Origin: Candidatus Thiodiazotropha sp. (ex Epidulcina cf. delphinae)
GTDB lineage: Bacteria > Pseudomonadota > Gammaproteobacteria > Chromatiales > Chromatiaceae
Length of the DNA: 47,243 nt
Direction of reading: 5' to 3'
Assembly: GCA_025656505.1 (NCBI GenBank)
Contig: JAHXHR010000011.1
Coordinates: 1 to 47,243 of the forward strand
Positions 40,954 through 47,243 of this stretch are shown one piece after another; the first letter of the stretch is position 1, and each line of letters starts with the position of its first letter. The translations under genes and the position numbers were made by a program. The notes under the pieces were generated by a model. It did no database searches. It saw nothing but the letters and a program-made list of their open reading frames with translations, and was not told where the DNA came from.

Positions 40954-41092
40954 TTGCACGCCTGTTGAATCGATGTGGGGATTTAGGATAGCGGAAACAG
41001 AACATTTTTTTGTGACCCTTAAATCAGTGAAAGGCGGTATTTTGCGAACTCCATCGCTTGTTTATGGCGGTGCGGCTGTCTATGCTTTGCTC

Positions 41093-41608
41093 ATGCGCAT
41101 CGGGATACTTCTACTGCTTTTGTTAACGGCACTGCCCCTGTTCGCCGGGGATGTCTACAAATGGACATCCGCAGACGGCGAAGTTATCTATTCCGAGCGC
41201 TATCATCCTGACGCAGAGCGGATCAAGGTCACCGGCAAAAAGAAGACCTCTGCGGTTTCATTGACTGACCAGGACGAGGAAGCCGCGGCAGAAGCGGCAG
41301 CCGCAGGTGACTATGCGAGTTTCGAAATCGTCCAGCCCGCAGATGACGAAACCGTCCGCAACGCCGACGGTTCGGTTCCCGTCGGCCTCTCCCTCTCCCC
41401 CACCCTGGCGTCCGGCCATATCATTCACCTCTATGTGGACGGCGCCAAACTCGATTCCGATATCACCAGGACCCAGTTGATTCTGCAACAACTGAGTCGC
41501 GGCACCCATACCCTCCAAGCGAAAATCGTCGATAGTCAGGGCGAACCCCTCAAAGACTCCAACAGCGTCACCTTTCATCTCCGTCAGGCAGCCGTCAGCA
41601 CACCTTGA
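41093..41608 (+). CDS. Exported DUF4124-domain protein
   Basis: 171 residues from ATG 41093. A strong signal peptide (MRIGILLLLLLTALPLFAG) is followed by the DUF4124 core YKWTSADGEVIYSERYH and, after an alanine-rich linker, a beta-rich domain of about 100 residues. It is commonly found between glnA and ntrB in this group. Function unknown. No clear ribosome site lies before this ATG, so the start rests on the signal peptide. The frame is open upstream to 40973. Confidence 0.75.
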   Translation: MRIGILLLLLLTALPLFAGDVYKWTSADGEVIYSERYHPDAERIKVTGKKKTSAVSLTDQDEEAAAEAAAAGDYASFEIVQPADDETVRNADGSVPVGLSLSPTLASGHIIHLYVDGAKLDSDITRTQLILQQLSRGTHTLQAKIVDSQGEPLKDSNSVTFHLRQAAVSTP

Positions 41609-41615
41609 TCCCGCA

Positions 41616-41632
41616 CGCACTATAATGGTGCG
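41616..41632. promoter_or_regulatory. NtrC site over a TATAAT box, upstream of ntrB
   Basis: CGCACT-ATAAT-GGTGCG is a near-perfect NtrC palindrome (GCAC...GGTGC). It contains TATAAT at 41621-41626. This resembles the E. coli glnLp arrangement, in which NtrC represses the ntrB promoter. It lies 95 bp before the ntrB start. Confidence 0.75.
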
Positions 41633-41726
41633 TACTGGGCACAGGGACAGGCTCTGGGGCCTGCCGGTAGATTGGAATGGCGCGGGATGGAGCACCGTTG
41701 GTTCGCTTTTTGCTAATGTATAGGCT

Positions 41727-42803
41727 ATGAATTCACCCCAAACCGCTGTGGGCATGGAGAAACGTGTACTCGATAATTTGAGTACGGCGATCCTGTTGTT
41801 CGACCGAGATTTCAACCTGCTGTATATCAACTCATCCGCAGAGATGTTATTTGCCGTCAGCGGACGGAAGGTTATCGGCAGTCCGGTGGCGGAACTGATA
41901 CGCCGCCCCGGCGGCGTGGTGCAGACCAACCTGTCACGCGCCCTCGAGACGGGCCGGCCATTCACCGAAAGGGAACACCAGCTCGAACTGGAAGAAGGGC
42001 GCGAAATCACCGTAGACTGTAGCGTGATCCCATTGAGGTCGGGGCAGACCGTCAACGGGTTCCTGGTGGAGATCCAACAGGTCGATAGACAATTGAGGAT
42101 CACCAGAGAGGAGCAGATCCTCTCCCGCAATCAAGCCGGCCGGGCATTGATCAAAGGGCTTGCGCACGAGATCAAAAACCCATTGGGAGGTCTGCGCGGC
42201 GCAGCCCAGTTGCTGGAAAGAGAACTCCACGACGCGTCGCTGTTCGAATATACCCAGGTCATTATCGAAGAGGCGGACCGATTGCGAAACCTGGTCGACA
42301 ACATGCTAGGCCCGAATCGCATCCCAGAGATGAAACCGGTGAATATCCACCAAGTACTGGAGCGGGTGTGCAGTCTGGTCAAGGCAGAGGTCGGAGCCGG
42401 GTTCGAGATGGTGAAAGACTACGACCCGAGTATTCCGCCGCTTACGGGAGACCTGGACCAATTGCTCCAATCATTCCTGAATATTATGCGAAACGGGGTC
42501 AAGGCAGCAGGGCCGAACGGCAGCATGGGCATCACCAGCCGGATATTGCGCCGGTTTACGATAGGCAATATTCGCCATCGCCTGGTGGTCGTGATCGAGA
42601 TATCGGATAACGGCCCCGGCATACCGAAAGCGTTACAGGAAAAAGTCTTCTTTCCCCTGGTCTCGGGGAGCGACGGAATCGGCTTGGGACTGTCGATCGC
42701 CCAGACCCTGATCAATCGGCATCAGGGCTTGATCGAGTTCACCAGTAAACCGGGACATACCGTGTTCAGCGTTTTACTTCCCTTGGAGCCGGTCGATGGA
42801 TAG
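41727..42803 (+). CDS. ntrB: Nitrogen-regulation histidine kinase NtrB (GlnL)
   Basis: 358 residues, soluble. A PAS domain (about 11-115) precedes HisKA with H147 (GLAHEIKNPLGGLRGAAQL, as GLAHEIKNPLGG) and HATPase (NIMRNGVKAA, DNGPGIP, GIGLGLSIAQ). NtrB phosphorylates or dephosphorylates NtrC under control of PII. It overlaps ntrC by eight bases. Confidence 0.97.
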   Translation: MNSPQTAVGMEKRVLDNLSTAILLFDRDFNLLYINSSAEMLFAVSGRKVIGSPVAELIRRPGGVVQTNLSRALETGRPFTEREHQLELEEGREITVDCSVIPLRSGQTVNGFLVEIQQVDRQLRITREEQILSRNQAGRALIKGLAHEIKNPLGGLRGAAQLLERELHDASLFEYTQVIIEEADRLRNLVDNMLGPNRIPEMKPVNIHQVLERVCSLVKAEVGAGFEMVKDYDPSIPPLTGDLDQLLQSFLNIMRNGVKAAGPNGSMGITSRILRRFTIGNIRHRLVVVIEISDNGPGIPKALQEKVFFPLVSGSDGIGLGLSIAQTLINRHQGLIEFTSKPGHTVFSVLLPLEPVDG

Positions 42804-44202
42804 AGCATGCCGGGTCTGGGTCATTGATGACGATCGGTCGATTCGCTGGGTTCTGGAGAAGACCCTTGAAAAAGCCGATATGGAGGTCACCAGTTTCGAG
42901 AGCGCCGACAAGGTTCTCGGTTTTTTGGACAGAGAGCCACCGGACGTGGTGGTCTCCGACATCCGCATGCCGGGAATGGACGGCCTTGAACTGTTAGAGA
43001 TACTGCATACCCGCTACCCCGCTCTTCCGGTGATCATCATGACCGCCCACTCCGATCTCGAAAGCGCGGTCTCGGCCTATCATGGCGGGGCATTCGAGTA
43101 TCTGCCCAAGCCCTTTGATGTGGACGATGCGGTACAGCAGATCCGCCGCGCCTGCCGTCAGCGCGTGACGGCGGATGATAGACCGGCCGCCAATGCCGGG
43201 GAGCAGGGGAAAGAGATCATCGGCAAGGCGCCGTCGATGCAGGAAGTGTTTCGCGCCATCGGACGTCTGGCGCGCTCCAATATCACCGTCTTGATCAATG
43301 GGGAATCAGGAACCGGCAAGGAGCTGGTGGCCCAGGCGCTGCACCGGCACAGCACCCGCGCCACAGGTCCCTTTATCGCCCTGAACATGGCGGCGATTCC
43401 CAGGGACTTAATGGAGTCGGAACTCTTCGGCCATGAACGGGGGGCCTTCACCGGCGCGCAAGCCAGGCGCGTCGGCCGCTTTGAACAGGCGGATAGCGGC
43501 GCCCTGTTTCTGGACGAGATCGGAGACATGCCCGCAGAACTCCAGACACGCCTGCTGCGGGTATTGGCGGACGGCGAGTTCTATCGCGTCGGCGGTCACG
43601 AGCCGGTGAAAGTGGATGTCCGCATCATTGCAGCCACCCACCAGCATCTGGAGCGTCTGGTCAAGTCAGGCTCCTTTCGGGAAGATCTGTTTCACCGACT
43701 GAATGTCATTCGCATCCATATCCCAGCGCTGCGGCAACGTCGTGAAGACATTCCCCTGTTGATGAAACATTTTCTGAACAGCGCCGCAGAAGAGCTTGAG
43801 GTAGAGACCAAACGGCTCCTGCCCGAAACAGCGTCCTGCCTCAGTCAAATGGACTGGCCGGGCAATGTGCGGCAGTTGGAGAACACCGCCCGCTGGCTCA
43901 CCGTGATGGCCTCAGGACAAGAGATTCATATCGACGACCTGCCCACGGAATTGAGAGAGATCGAAACGCCTCCCCGATGCCGGGATGACTGGCGACAACT
44001 GCTTCGAGGATGGGCGAGAAAACGTCTGCAAGAGGGTGGAGAAGGACTGCTCAATGAGGCGGAACCCGACTTCGAGACGGCGATGATCGAAACCGCCTTG
44101 GAACATACTGCGGGCAAACGCCAGGATGCCGCAAGACTTTTAGGTTGGGGACGCAATACCCTGACACGGAAGATCAAGGAACTTGGGTTGGAAGAGTCAT
44201 GA
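42796..44202 (+). CDS. ntrC: Nitrogen-regulation response regulator NtrC (GlnG)
   Basis: 468 residues. A receiver domain with D55 (VVSDIRMPGMDG) is followed by a sigma-54 AAA+ domain (Walker A GESGTGKE, GAFTGA loop, Walker B GALFLDEIGDM) and a Fis-type HTH C-terminus (DAARLLGWGRNTLTRKIKEL). It activates sigma-54 promoters under nitrogen limitation. The two NtrC sites described above are in the window. Confidence 0.97.
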   Translation: MDRACRVWVIDDDRSIRWVLEKTLEKADMEVTSFESADKVLGFLDREPPDVVVSDIRMPGMDGLELLEILHTRYPALPVIIMTAHSDLESAVSAYHGGAFEYLPKPFDVDDAVQQIRRACRQRVTADDRPAANAGEQGKEIIGKAPSMQEVFRAIGRLARSNITVLINGESGTGKELVAQALHRHSTRATGPFIALNMAAIPRDLMESELFGHERGAFTGAQARRVGRFEQADSGALFLDEIGDMPAELQTRLLRVLADGEFYRVGGHEPVKVDVRIIAATHQHLERLVKSGSFREDLFHRLNVIRIHIPALRQRREDIPLLMKHFLNSAAEELEVETKRLLPETASCLSQMDWPGNVRQLENTARWLTVMASGQEIHIDDLPTELREIETPPRCRDDWRQLLRGWARKRLQEGGEGLLNEAEPDFETAMIETALEHTAGKRQDAARLLGWGRNTLTRKIKELGLEES

Positions 44203-44578
44203 GCGACCTAAAATTACCCATAATCCCGTTAACGATTCGGTAACCTCGTCATTCCGGCGGATGCCGGAATCCAGGTATTTAGGCAGTGATGATAAGAGGA
44301 AAAGAAATTCTCGCCAAGAAGACCTCGTCGGAAGTTCCTTTGCGGGTTTTGCAATCTTGGCGAGAGAAATTTTGCATCCCTAGCCAGTTGTTGAAAACAA
44401 GGATTCAGAGAGTAGGGTGCGGCCCTGCCGCACCGTGTTAGAACTACCCGCTCTGTGGGTAGTATTTGATTCGCGGACCCATTACGCCCAATATTGCGCG
44501 GGAGAGGGTTGAGCGTTGCATTTTCCGCCGACTCGATCAGGGGAAGCCCCGATAGCGATAACAGATAGGTATGCTCCC
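44203..44578. repeat. Repeat-rich intergenic region after ntrC
   Basis: 376 bp with no gene and four hairpins. ATTCCGGC / GCCGGAAT (44251-44270) is of the widespread CATTCCGGCGGATGCCGGAA type. TCTCGCCAAGA / TCTTGGCGAGA (44309-44319, 44355-44365) is an 11-bp dyad that could end ntrC transcripts. TAGGGTGCGGC-type (44413-44434) recurs at 45254 and 45365. CTACCC / GGGTAG (44444-44462) is the fourth. Confidence 0.7.
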
Positions 44579-44980
44579 ATGGATTCCAGCACAATAGATC
44601 TGCCAGGCAGCGAAATCGAATCCGTTCGTTTTGAAGACGGCAAGCTCACGGTGCGTTTCTCCCGCGCCATCATCATCAAGACCATGAGCGGCTCAGAAGA
44701 GCGCACCCGCTGGTGGCAGGCAGGCGCGTTGGTGTTTGAAGGCGCCGAGGTTGAGACCGATCTGCCGGCATGTCCTTGTGTCTGCGACGGCGGCGACGTC
44801 GGAGAGAATATCTATACCTACCGGGACATGATCCCGATGCCACTCGACAGTCAGGGGCGGGCGCGTTGCGATCTGAAATTCAAGGGGCACGACGCGCGTC
44901 TGCAGGCCTGGGCGGATGGGGTCAAGCTGGTGATGGATGACCGGCCGCACTATATCGAGCATTTGCGGTCATCAGGCTAA
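44579..44980 (+). CDS. Hypothetical protein, unknown family
   Basis: 133 residues from ATG 44579, beta-rich and acidic, with a cysteine cluster PACPCVCDGG. No signal peptide, no known motif that I recognise. The frame is open upstream to 44516, but this start fits best (AGG nine bases before). A MITE starts right after its TAA, which is part of the CTAA target duplication. Confidence 0.6.
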   Translation: MDSSTIDLPGSEIESVRFEDGKLTVRFSRAIIIKTMSGSEERTRWWQAGALVFEGAEVETDLPACPCVCDGGDVGENIYTYRDMIPMPLDSQGRARCDLKFKGHDARLQAWADGVKLVMDDRPHYIEHLRSSG

Positions 44981-45131
44981 CCCTGCCCATTACCCATAAG
45001 TCTGAAATATGGGAACAGACATGACATAACCTGTTGTTTTCATTAGGTTCATATTTTTGTTGGCTGTTAGGGGCATGGTTTGTAACTCGTTGTTTTTAAA
45101 GGGTGGAAATATTTGTGGGTAATGGGCAGGG
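44981..45131. mobile_element. 151-bp MITE, copy 1
   Basis: Ends are the 15-bp perfect inverted repeat CCTGCCCATTACCCA / TGGGTAATGGGCAGG (one base in from each end). CTAA target duplications flank it at 44977-44980 and 45132-45135. It is identical to copy 2 (45549-45699) except two bases. No coding capacity. The YTAR-type duplication fits IS5-family transposition. Confidence 0.9.
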
Positions 45132-45135
45132 CTAA

Positions 45136-45476
45136 CCCGACTTTCACAACTCACCCTAAACAAGGGGTTGCTTATTTAAACATCTCAAGTTTCGGCGTTC
45201 AAATTCACCTCGTTTCCATGTTCTATGTGGGAACGCATGATGTGAACAGGGCGTAGGGTGCGGCCTTGCCGCACCATGCTGGGTTGCGCTCCTGTTTGCT
45301 ATGGCGGGTTTTTTCACTTTGCGACCCCCTGACCCATACCTTGGGTTCCAGGGCTTCAAGTTACGGTGCGGCAGGGCCACACCCTACGAAGCTCGTAGAA
45401 TATGGGAACGGGACGAACTCCGAAACTTGAGTAAACATCTTGAATGAAGGGTTGGAGCCACCGGCGGGTTAGCAAT
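45136..45476. repeat. Intergenic repeats between the two MITEs
   Basis: About 340 bp. A 12-bp inverted repeat (CTCAAGTTTCGG at 45184-45195, CCGAAACTTGAG at 45420-45431) encloses two TAGGGTGCGGC-type units (45254-45275 and, inverted, 45365-45386). It may be another non-autonomous element of about 250 bp. No gene seen. Confidence 0.55.
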
Positions 45477-45548
45477 ATGTCTCTAAACGAAAAGGAGATT
45501 CTGGAGTTCGACTACTTGACCGGACAGGAGCAGGAACTATCCGCCTAG
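45477..45548 (+). CDS. Possible 23-residue ORF ending at the MITE target
   Basis: ATG at 45477, then SLNEKEILEFDYLTGQEQ-ELSA and TAG at 45546-45548, which is part of the CTAG target duplication. The composition is protein-like (acidic), but it is too short to judge. It may be a gene fragment or chance. Confidence 0.2.
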   Translation: MSLNEKEILEFDYLTGQEQELSA

Positions 45549-45699
45549 CCCTGCCCATTACCCATAAGTCTGAAATATGGGAACAGACATGACATAACCT
45601 GTTGTTTTCGTTAGGTTCATATTTTTGTTGGCTGTTAGGGGCATGGTTTGTAACTCGTTGTTTTTAAAGGGTGGAAATATTTGTGGGTAATGGGCAGGC
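45549..45699. mobile_element. 151-bp MITE, copy 2
   Basis: Same element as copy 1 with two differences (one internal A/G, and the last base). CTAG duplications flank it at 45545-45548 and 45700-45703. Its minus strand is read through by the adjacent gene and supplies 46 codons and the stop. Confidence 0.9.
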
Positions 45700-46454
45700 C
45701 TAGCCAATGCCAGCATATTATGCCTTTTGCTCAGACCGGCAGTAGCCGGGATTCGATTCGGGTAACGCAGCAGGAAAACGCCGAACAGGCCGATCACAAG
45801 CAACCACACCGTCATCGGTTCATCGATCGATATCGCCGACAGTATCCCGACCGCATCGATGTCGGCGCCCGCCTTTCCACCCCTGAAAAACCGCTGGTCA
45901 ACATCGTCGATCAACCGAACGAAGCTGAAAAGCTCGTTACCGGCAAGTCCAAAGCGATCGATGTCGATGAAAAAAGCGTTTGTTCCATAGACTTGGTTAT
46001 CGGGATTGATATAGGCGTCGTCAAAGTATGTGCTACCCACTTGAAGCCAGTTTTGGTTATCCCGGCTGATCTCCACGAATACGTTCTCCACATCGGAGCC
46101 GATTTCGAAAATCACCAAATCCCACCCATCGTCACCACTGCCGGTCAAGTAGGCATCGGTAAACTGCAGAGTAAGCCGACCGCCGTTGCCGAGGCTGACA
46201 TACTCCTTTCCAGGCCGGTTCAGGTCGTTGAAGTCAGGCATGCCCAGCGCGTTGGTCGGATCGGCGCGACTGCTCGATATCCGATTCGTCCGGAGAAAAT
46301 TCGGATTGTAGTCAACGACCCGATCGGCATAAGAGCGTGCGTTTAACGGGTAGTCGAATCCGAGCAGAGGGGATGTAAAAGAGACACCGGAACAAGCGAA
46401 AAAAAGAAAGATGAGGCTGAAAATAAACAGAGGATTTTTAATACGGTCTTTCAC
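45558..46454 (-). CDS. Exported PEP-CTERM-like protein with MITE-encoded tail
   Basis: 298 residues from a GTG start (46454). An N-terminal signal (FIFSLIFLFFACSG), a beta-rich domain with ALGMPD, YVSLGNGGRLTLQFTDAYL, VIFEIGSDVENVFVEIS (short pieces), and a sorting-signal-like end DEPMTVWLLVIGLFGVFLLRY match secreted PEP-CTERM-type proteins. These are usually anchored or exported by exosortase. After the hydrophobic segment the frame goes on about 75 residues, of which the last 46, from PAHYPQ to IFQTYG, are coded by MITE copy 2. The native end is therefore lost or altered. Exosortase is not in the window. Confidence 0.7.
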   Translation of the reverse strand: MKDRIKNPLFIFSLIFLFFACSGVSFTSPLLGFDYPLNARSYADRVVDYNPNFLRTNRISSSRADPTNALGMPDFNDLNRPGKEYVSLGNGGRLTLQFTDAYLTGSGDDGWDLVIFEIGSDVENVFVEISRDNQNWLQVGSTYFDDAYINPDNQVYGTNAFFIDIDRFGLAGNELFSFVRLIDDVDQRFFRGGKAGADIDAVGILSAISIDEPMTVWLLVIGLFGVFLLRYPNRIPATAGLSKRHNMLALARPAHYPQIFPPFKNNELQTMPLTANKNMNLTKTTGYVMSVPIFQTYG

Positions 46455-46824
46455 GGCTTATCACCTGTACGGCAGACGAAGGCGGCGGTAAATTTCCCCT
46501 GTCGACGCTCCCGGCACAAATCGCCGGATGCACCTGAAGCCATGCCTTTCTCTATAGAGGATACATAAGGTTATCGGCCGATTTTGCAAAAACTTTGACC
46601 CGGCATAGGTTAAAGTCAGCATCAAAACGAATCACGTTCCTACGCGCATCCGGAATAGGCTAATCCACTGAGCAGGTTCAGATGATAAGGGGATAATCTC
46701 CTTGAGATTTTAGCGATCGATTTAGAGCCAAAGGTATTCGAATCGGCATTCGGACTTGATTAAAGCCGATGGGGTGTGGTATTTTCTTCCCACTTCAGAG
46801 ATTCATTACTTGCAAAGGAGCGCT
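46455..46824. other. Intergenic stretch with an operator-like dyad
   Basis: About 370 bp between the PEP-CTERM-like start and a small ORF. ACTTTGACC / GGTTAAAGT (46592-46600, 46608-46616) is a 9-bp dyad with one mismatch. No gene seen. Confidence 0.4.
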
Positions 46825-47073
46825 ATGAACGGCGAGCAAGGATGTACATTCCTACAAAATGCCCGTTTCGATACCGCAAGTAAGCGCATCGGCTCGGCGT
46901 ATCCTCTCTCCCCAATCGATAAACAAAGCCACAGCGTTAGCCTGTCAACAATCCAGCTATCTATACGGGTTAGCTCTAACTTGAAACGGATTTGTGTGGG
47001 TGCGTATCGTGTGAATGCAACGGACCCTCACCGGCCAACCTGGAAGGTGCTATGTTTCGAAAAGCAGTTTTAA
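46825..47073 (+). CDS. Hypothetical small protein
   Basis: 82 residues from ATG 46825, preceded by a strong AAAGGAG ribosome site at about six bases. No recognisable family, signal or membrane segment. It overlaps the start of the next small frame. The good ribosome site is the main support. Confidence 0.35.
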   Translation: MNGEQGCTFLQNARFDTASKRIGSAYPLSPIDKQSHSVSLSTIQLSIRVSSNLKRICVGAYRVNATDPHRPTWKVLCFEKQF

Positions 47074-47183
47074 GTCGATCCTCGTTGTTTCTCCTTGTCG
47101 CCACCAACATCCCTCCGGTATGGGCGGATACCAGCGCTGCAAGCCCTATAAAAGGGCTATATCCGGATTTCCCCGACACATAA
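47052..47183 (+). CDS. Small exported peptide or truncated exported protein
   Basis: 43 residues, MFRKAVLSRSSLFLLVATNI then PPVWADTSAASPIKG. It has a clear signal peptide with a cleavage site after VWA and a GGAAGG ribosome site five bases upstream. The mature part would be about 20 residues. Either it is a tiny secreted peptide or a longer gene cut by an early stop. A 60-bp tail after it reaches the window end with no gene. Confidence 0.4.
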   Translation: MFRKAVLSRSSLFLLVATNIPPVWADTSAASPIKGLYPDFPDT

Positions 47184-47243
47184 AAGCATAAATAAGGCCG
47201 TTTTATAATGTTTCATAAGAATTATGATGACATTCACAATGTA

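Overview
The window is the replication-origin region of a gammaproteobacterial chromosome. The evidence is the order rpmH-rnpA-yidD-yidC-mnmE facing dnaA-dnaN-recF-gyrB, followed by plsC-gmhB-glyS-glyQ, with mnmG-rsmG-parA-parB on the other side. The two hybrid kinases, pentaheme cytochrome c, PP-loop/TusA pair, GlnA-NtrB-NtrC block and PEP-CTERM-like protein would fit a free-living or symbiotic sulfur-oxidising lineage. That lineage call is inference, because no 16S gene is present.

Layout. 1-1.2 kb: the tail of an IS5-type transposase and a pentaheme cytochrome c. 2.3-9.0 kb: two large hybrid histidine kinases with near-duplicate catalytic halves and unrelated sensor halves, bracketed by a 42-bp direct repeat. 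9.3-13.6 kb: parB, parA, rsmG, mnmG (minus). 13.8-17.9 kb: a MoxR / DUF58 / transglutaminase operon (plus) and a YdcH-like gene. 18.3-21.3 kb: an AT-richer four-gene island (minus): MerR-like regulator, small helical protein, HELGH zinc metalloprotease, dCTP-deaminase-like protein. 21.6-25.4 kb: mnmE, yidC, yidD, rnpA, rpmH (minus). 25.5-31.9 kb: dnaA, probable oriC, dnaN, recF (carrying two parS sites), gyrB. 32.0-36.7 kb: plsC, gmhB, a MazG-like gene, glyS, glyQ (minus). 36.8-39.2 kb: a coupled PP-loop / TusA / CDF transporter cluster. 39.5-44.2 kb: glnA, a DUF4124 gene, ntrB, ntrC. 44.2-47.2 kb: a repeat-rich stretch with two copies of a 151-bp MITE, a small conserved-looking gene, an exported PEP-CTERM-like protein and small ORFs.

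How the genes fit together. ParA/ParB act on the two parS sites found inside recF, linking segregation to the origin. DnaA boxes lie on both sides of dnaA. NtrB/NtrC should control glnA through an NtrC site and a sigma-54 promoter, and ntrBC through an NtrC site that sits on a TATAAT box.

The best candidate for an undescribed system is the dCTP-deaminase-like / metalloprotease / small protein / MerR-like cassette. Its last three genes overlap by 4-8 nt. It lies, with the MoxR operon, between mnmE and mnmG, which are adjacent in many gammaproteobacteria. A nucleotide-based anti-phage or stress role is an inference from family membership and context only.
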